Part shown: piece after piece, positions 31,660 through 32,072 of the stretch | How the letters are laid out: every line of letters starts with the position of its first letter | Position numbering within the stretch: the stretch's first letter is position 1 | Source: a bacterium | GTDB taxonomy: Bacteria; CLD3; SB21 | DNA length: 32,072 nt | Assembly: GCA_016788215.1 (NCBI GenBank) | Contig: JAEUSJ010000013.1 | Coordinates: 1 to 32,072, forward strand | Direction of reading: 5' to 3' | Made by a program: the position numbers and the translations under genes | The notes under the pieces: generated by a model | Seen by the model: the letters and a program-made list of their open reading frames with translations, nothing else | Databases searched by the model: none | Told to the model about the DNA's origin: nothing

Positions 31660-31968
31660 ATGCCGCAATTTATCACAAATTCATTTATCACAGTTAATCT
31701 ACCTTTTATAACCCGTCTATCAGATGTTTTTCAGGCAGAGGAACAGATCGCAGTTGAATGGATTTCGCCTGAAGACAACAGGGTGTCGCTATTCGACGGG
31801 CTCTATGAATATGAACAGAATACAAGCGAGACTTTTACTATTAGAGGTAAGCCGGGTTTTTGTTCTGCCGTTACGGAGGAATTGGATAAGCATGGCAGAA
31901 TTGTAGATAAGCGCCCACAGAACCCATCAGTTAAATTTTGGATTCACCTCAGCGGTAAGCGCGCATGA
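31660..31968 (+). CDS. Small protein of unknown function (102 residues)
   Basis: Not recognised. A 102-residue soluble protein, no signal peptide or membrane helix, with alternating hydrophobic and polar residues suggesting a small beta-rich fold (EEQIAVEWISPEDN, TFTIRGKPGF, VKFWIHLSG) and one Cys. No Shine-Dalgarno precedes the ATG, as for the cyclase gene. Evidence that it is real: a near-consensus promoter with the same geometry as that of the cyclase gene, lack of competing larger frames and ordinary composition. Its place after the cyclase and the shared promoter style suggest common regulation; a functional link is inference. Confidence 0.6.
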   Translation: MPQFITNSFITVNLPFITRLSDVFQAEEQIAVEWISPEDNRVSLFDGLYEYEQNTSETFTIRGKPGFCSAVTEELDKHGRIVDKRPQNPSVKFWIHLSGKRA

Positions 31969-31999
31969 TTATTATTCAAGCCACCGGTCTGAATTGTTT

Positions 32000-32072
32000 A
32001 TGAAGCATATGTTACTCCCTTTACGAGTTATTTATAAGATTTATTATCTAACCTATTTCGTTCTTTCATTTC
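32000..32072 (+). CDS. Possible 5' end of a further gene, cut by window edge
   Basis: An open frame of 24 codons runs to the right edge from ATG 32000 and reads MKHMLLPLRVIYKIYYLTYF, a basic then hydrophobic start like a signal peptide or membrane helix. No ribosome site is clear and a second ATG is at 32009. It is only a candidate; 24 codons can stay open by chance. Confidence 0.3.
   Translation, partial: MKHMLLPLRVIYKIYYLTYFVLSF

Noticed and set aside
1-32072. CRISPR arrays, tRNA, rRNA, prophage or toxin-antitoxin genes
   Set aside because: No regularly spaced direct repeats, cloverleaf-like sequences, rRNA cores or matching protein motifs were seen in any gap or frame.

Overview
The window most resembles the chromosome of a moderately AT-rich, Gram-negative bacterium of the wider FCB (Fibrobacterota-Chlorobiota-Bacteroidota) group. 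The signs are an OmpP1/FadL porin followed by a GDSL-type lipoprotein, a PorV/PorQ-type outer-membrane barrel, a LolC/LolE/LolD set, a BatA-type membrane protein and an AddAB-type helicase-nuclease pair. Many genes have clear Shine-Dalgarno sequences (GGAGG, AGGA, GGGG) and several use TTG starts, so a classical Bacteroidales or Flavobacteriales genome is less likely than a deep-branching relative. The phylum is inference. No tRNA, rRNA, CRISPR array, phage or insertion sequence was recognised.

Layout. (1) 1-9123, minus strand, envelope and signalling: a PorV-like barrel with TPRs, then a membrane protein combining an RsbW-like kinase domain, a sensor, HAMP, an RsbU/SpoIIE phosphatase and a helix-turn-helix region, then a secreted zinc protease. 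These three are tightly packed and probably one operon. A FadL-type porin and a GDSL-like lipoprotein (cut by the window edge) follow as a second unit. (2) 9263-19092, minus strand, genome maintenance: addA-like, addB-like, dgt, a DUF2130 protein and hflX, nearly without gaps. (3) 19214-26819, plus strand, lipoprotein sorting: a coiled-coil protein, two LolC/LolE permeases, an unknown secreted protein, LolD, a BatA/VWA-like membrane protein, then pyrR. (4) 26816-32072, signalling: an orphan receiver protein and a TPR protein on the minus strand, then a multi-pass histidine kinase, a free-standing class III nucleotide cyclase, a small unknown protein and possibly the start of another gene on the plus strand.

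How the genes may work together. Region 3 would supply lipoprotein export to the outer membrane. Region 1 would supply outer-membrane proteins plus a transmembrane regulator that could sense envelope state. Region 2 would process DNA ends and control dNTPs. In region 4 the cyclase gene and the small unknown gene have near-consensus promoters with the same geometry, and Crp/Fnr-like dyads lie near the receiver gene and the small gene, which hints at cyclic-nucleotide-linked control. The most unusual object is the 862-residue kinase/phosphatase/HTH fusion at 4520-7108.
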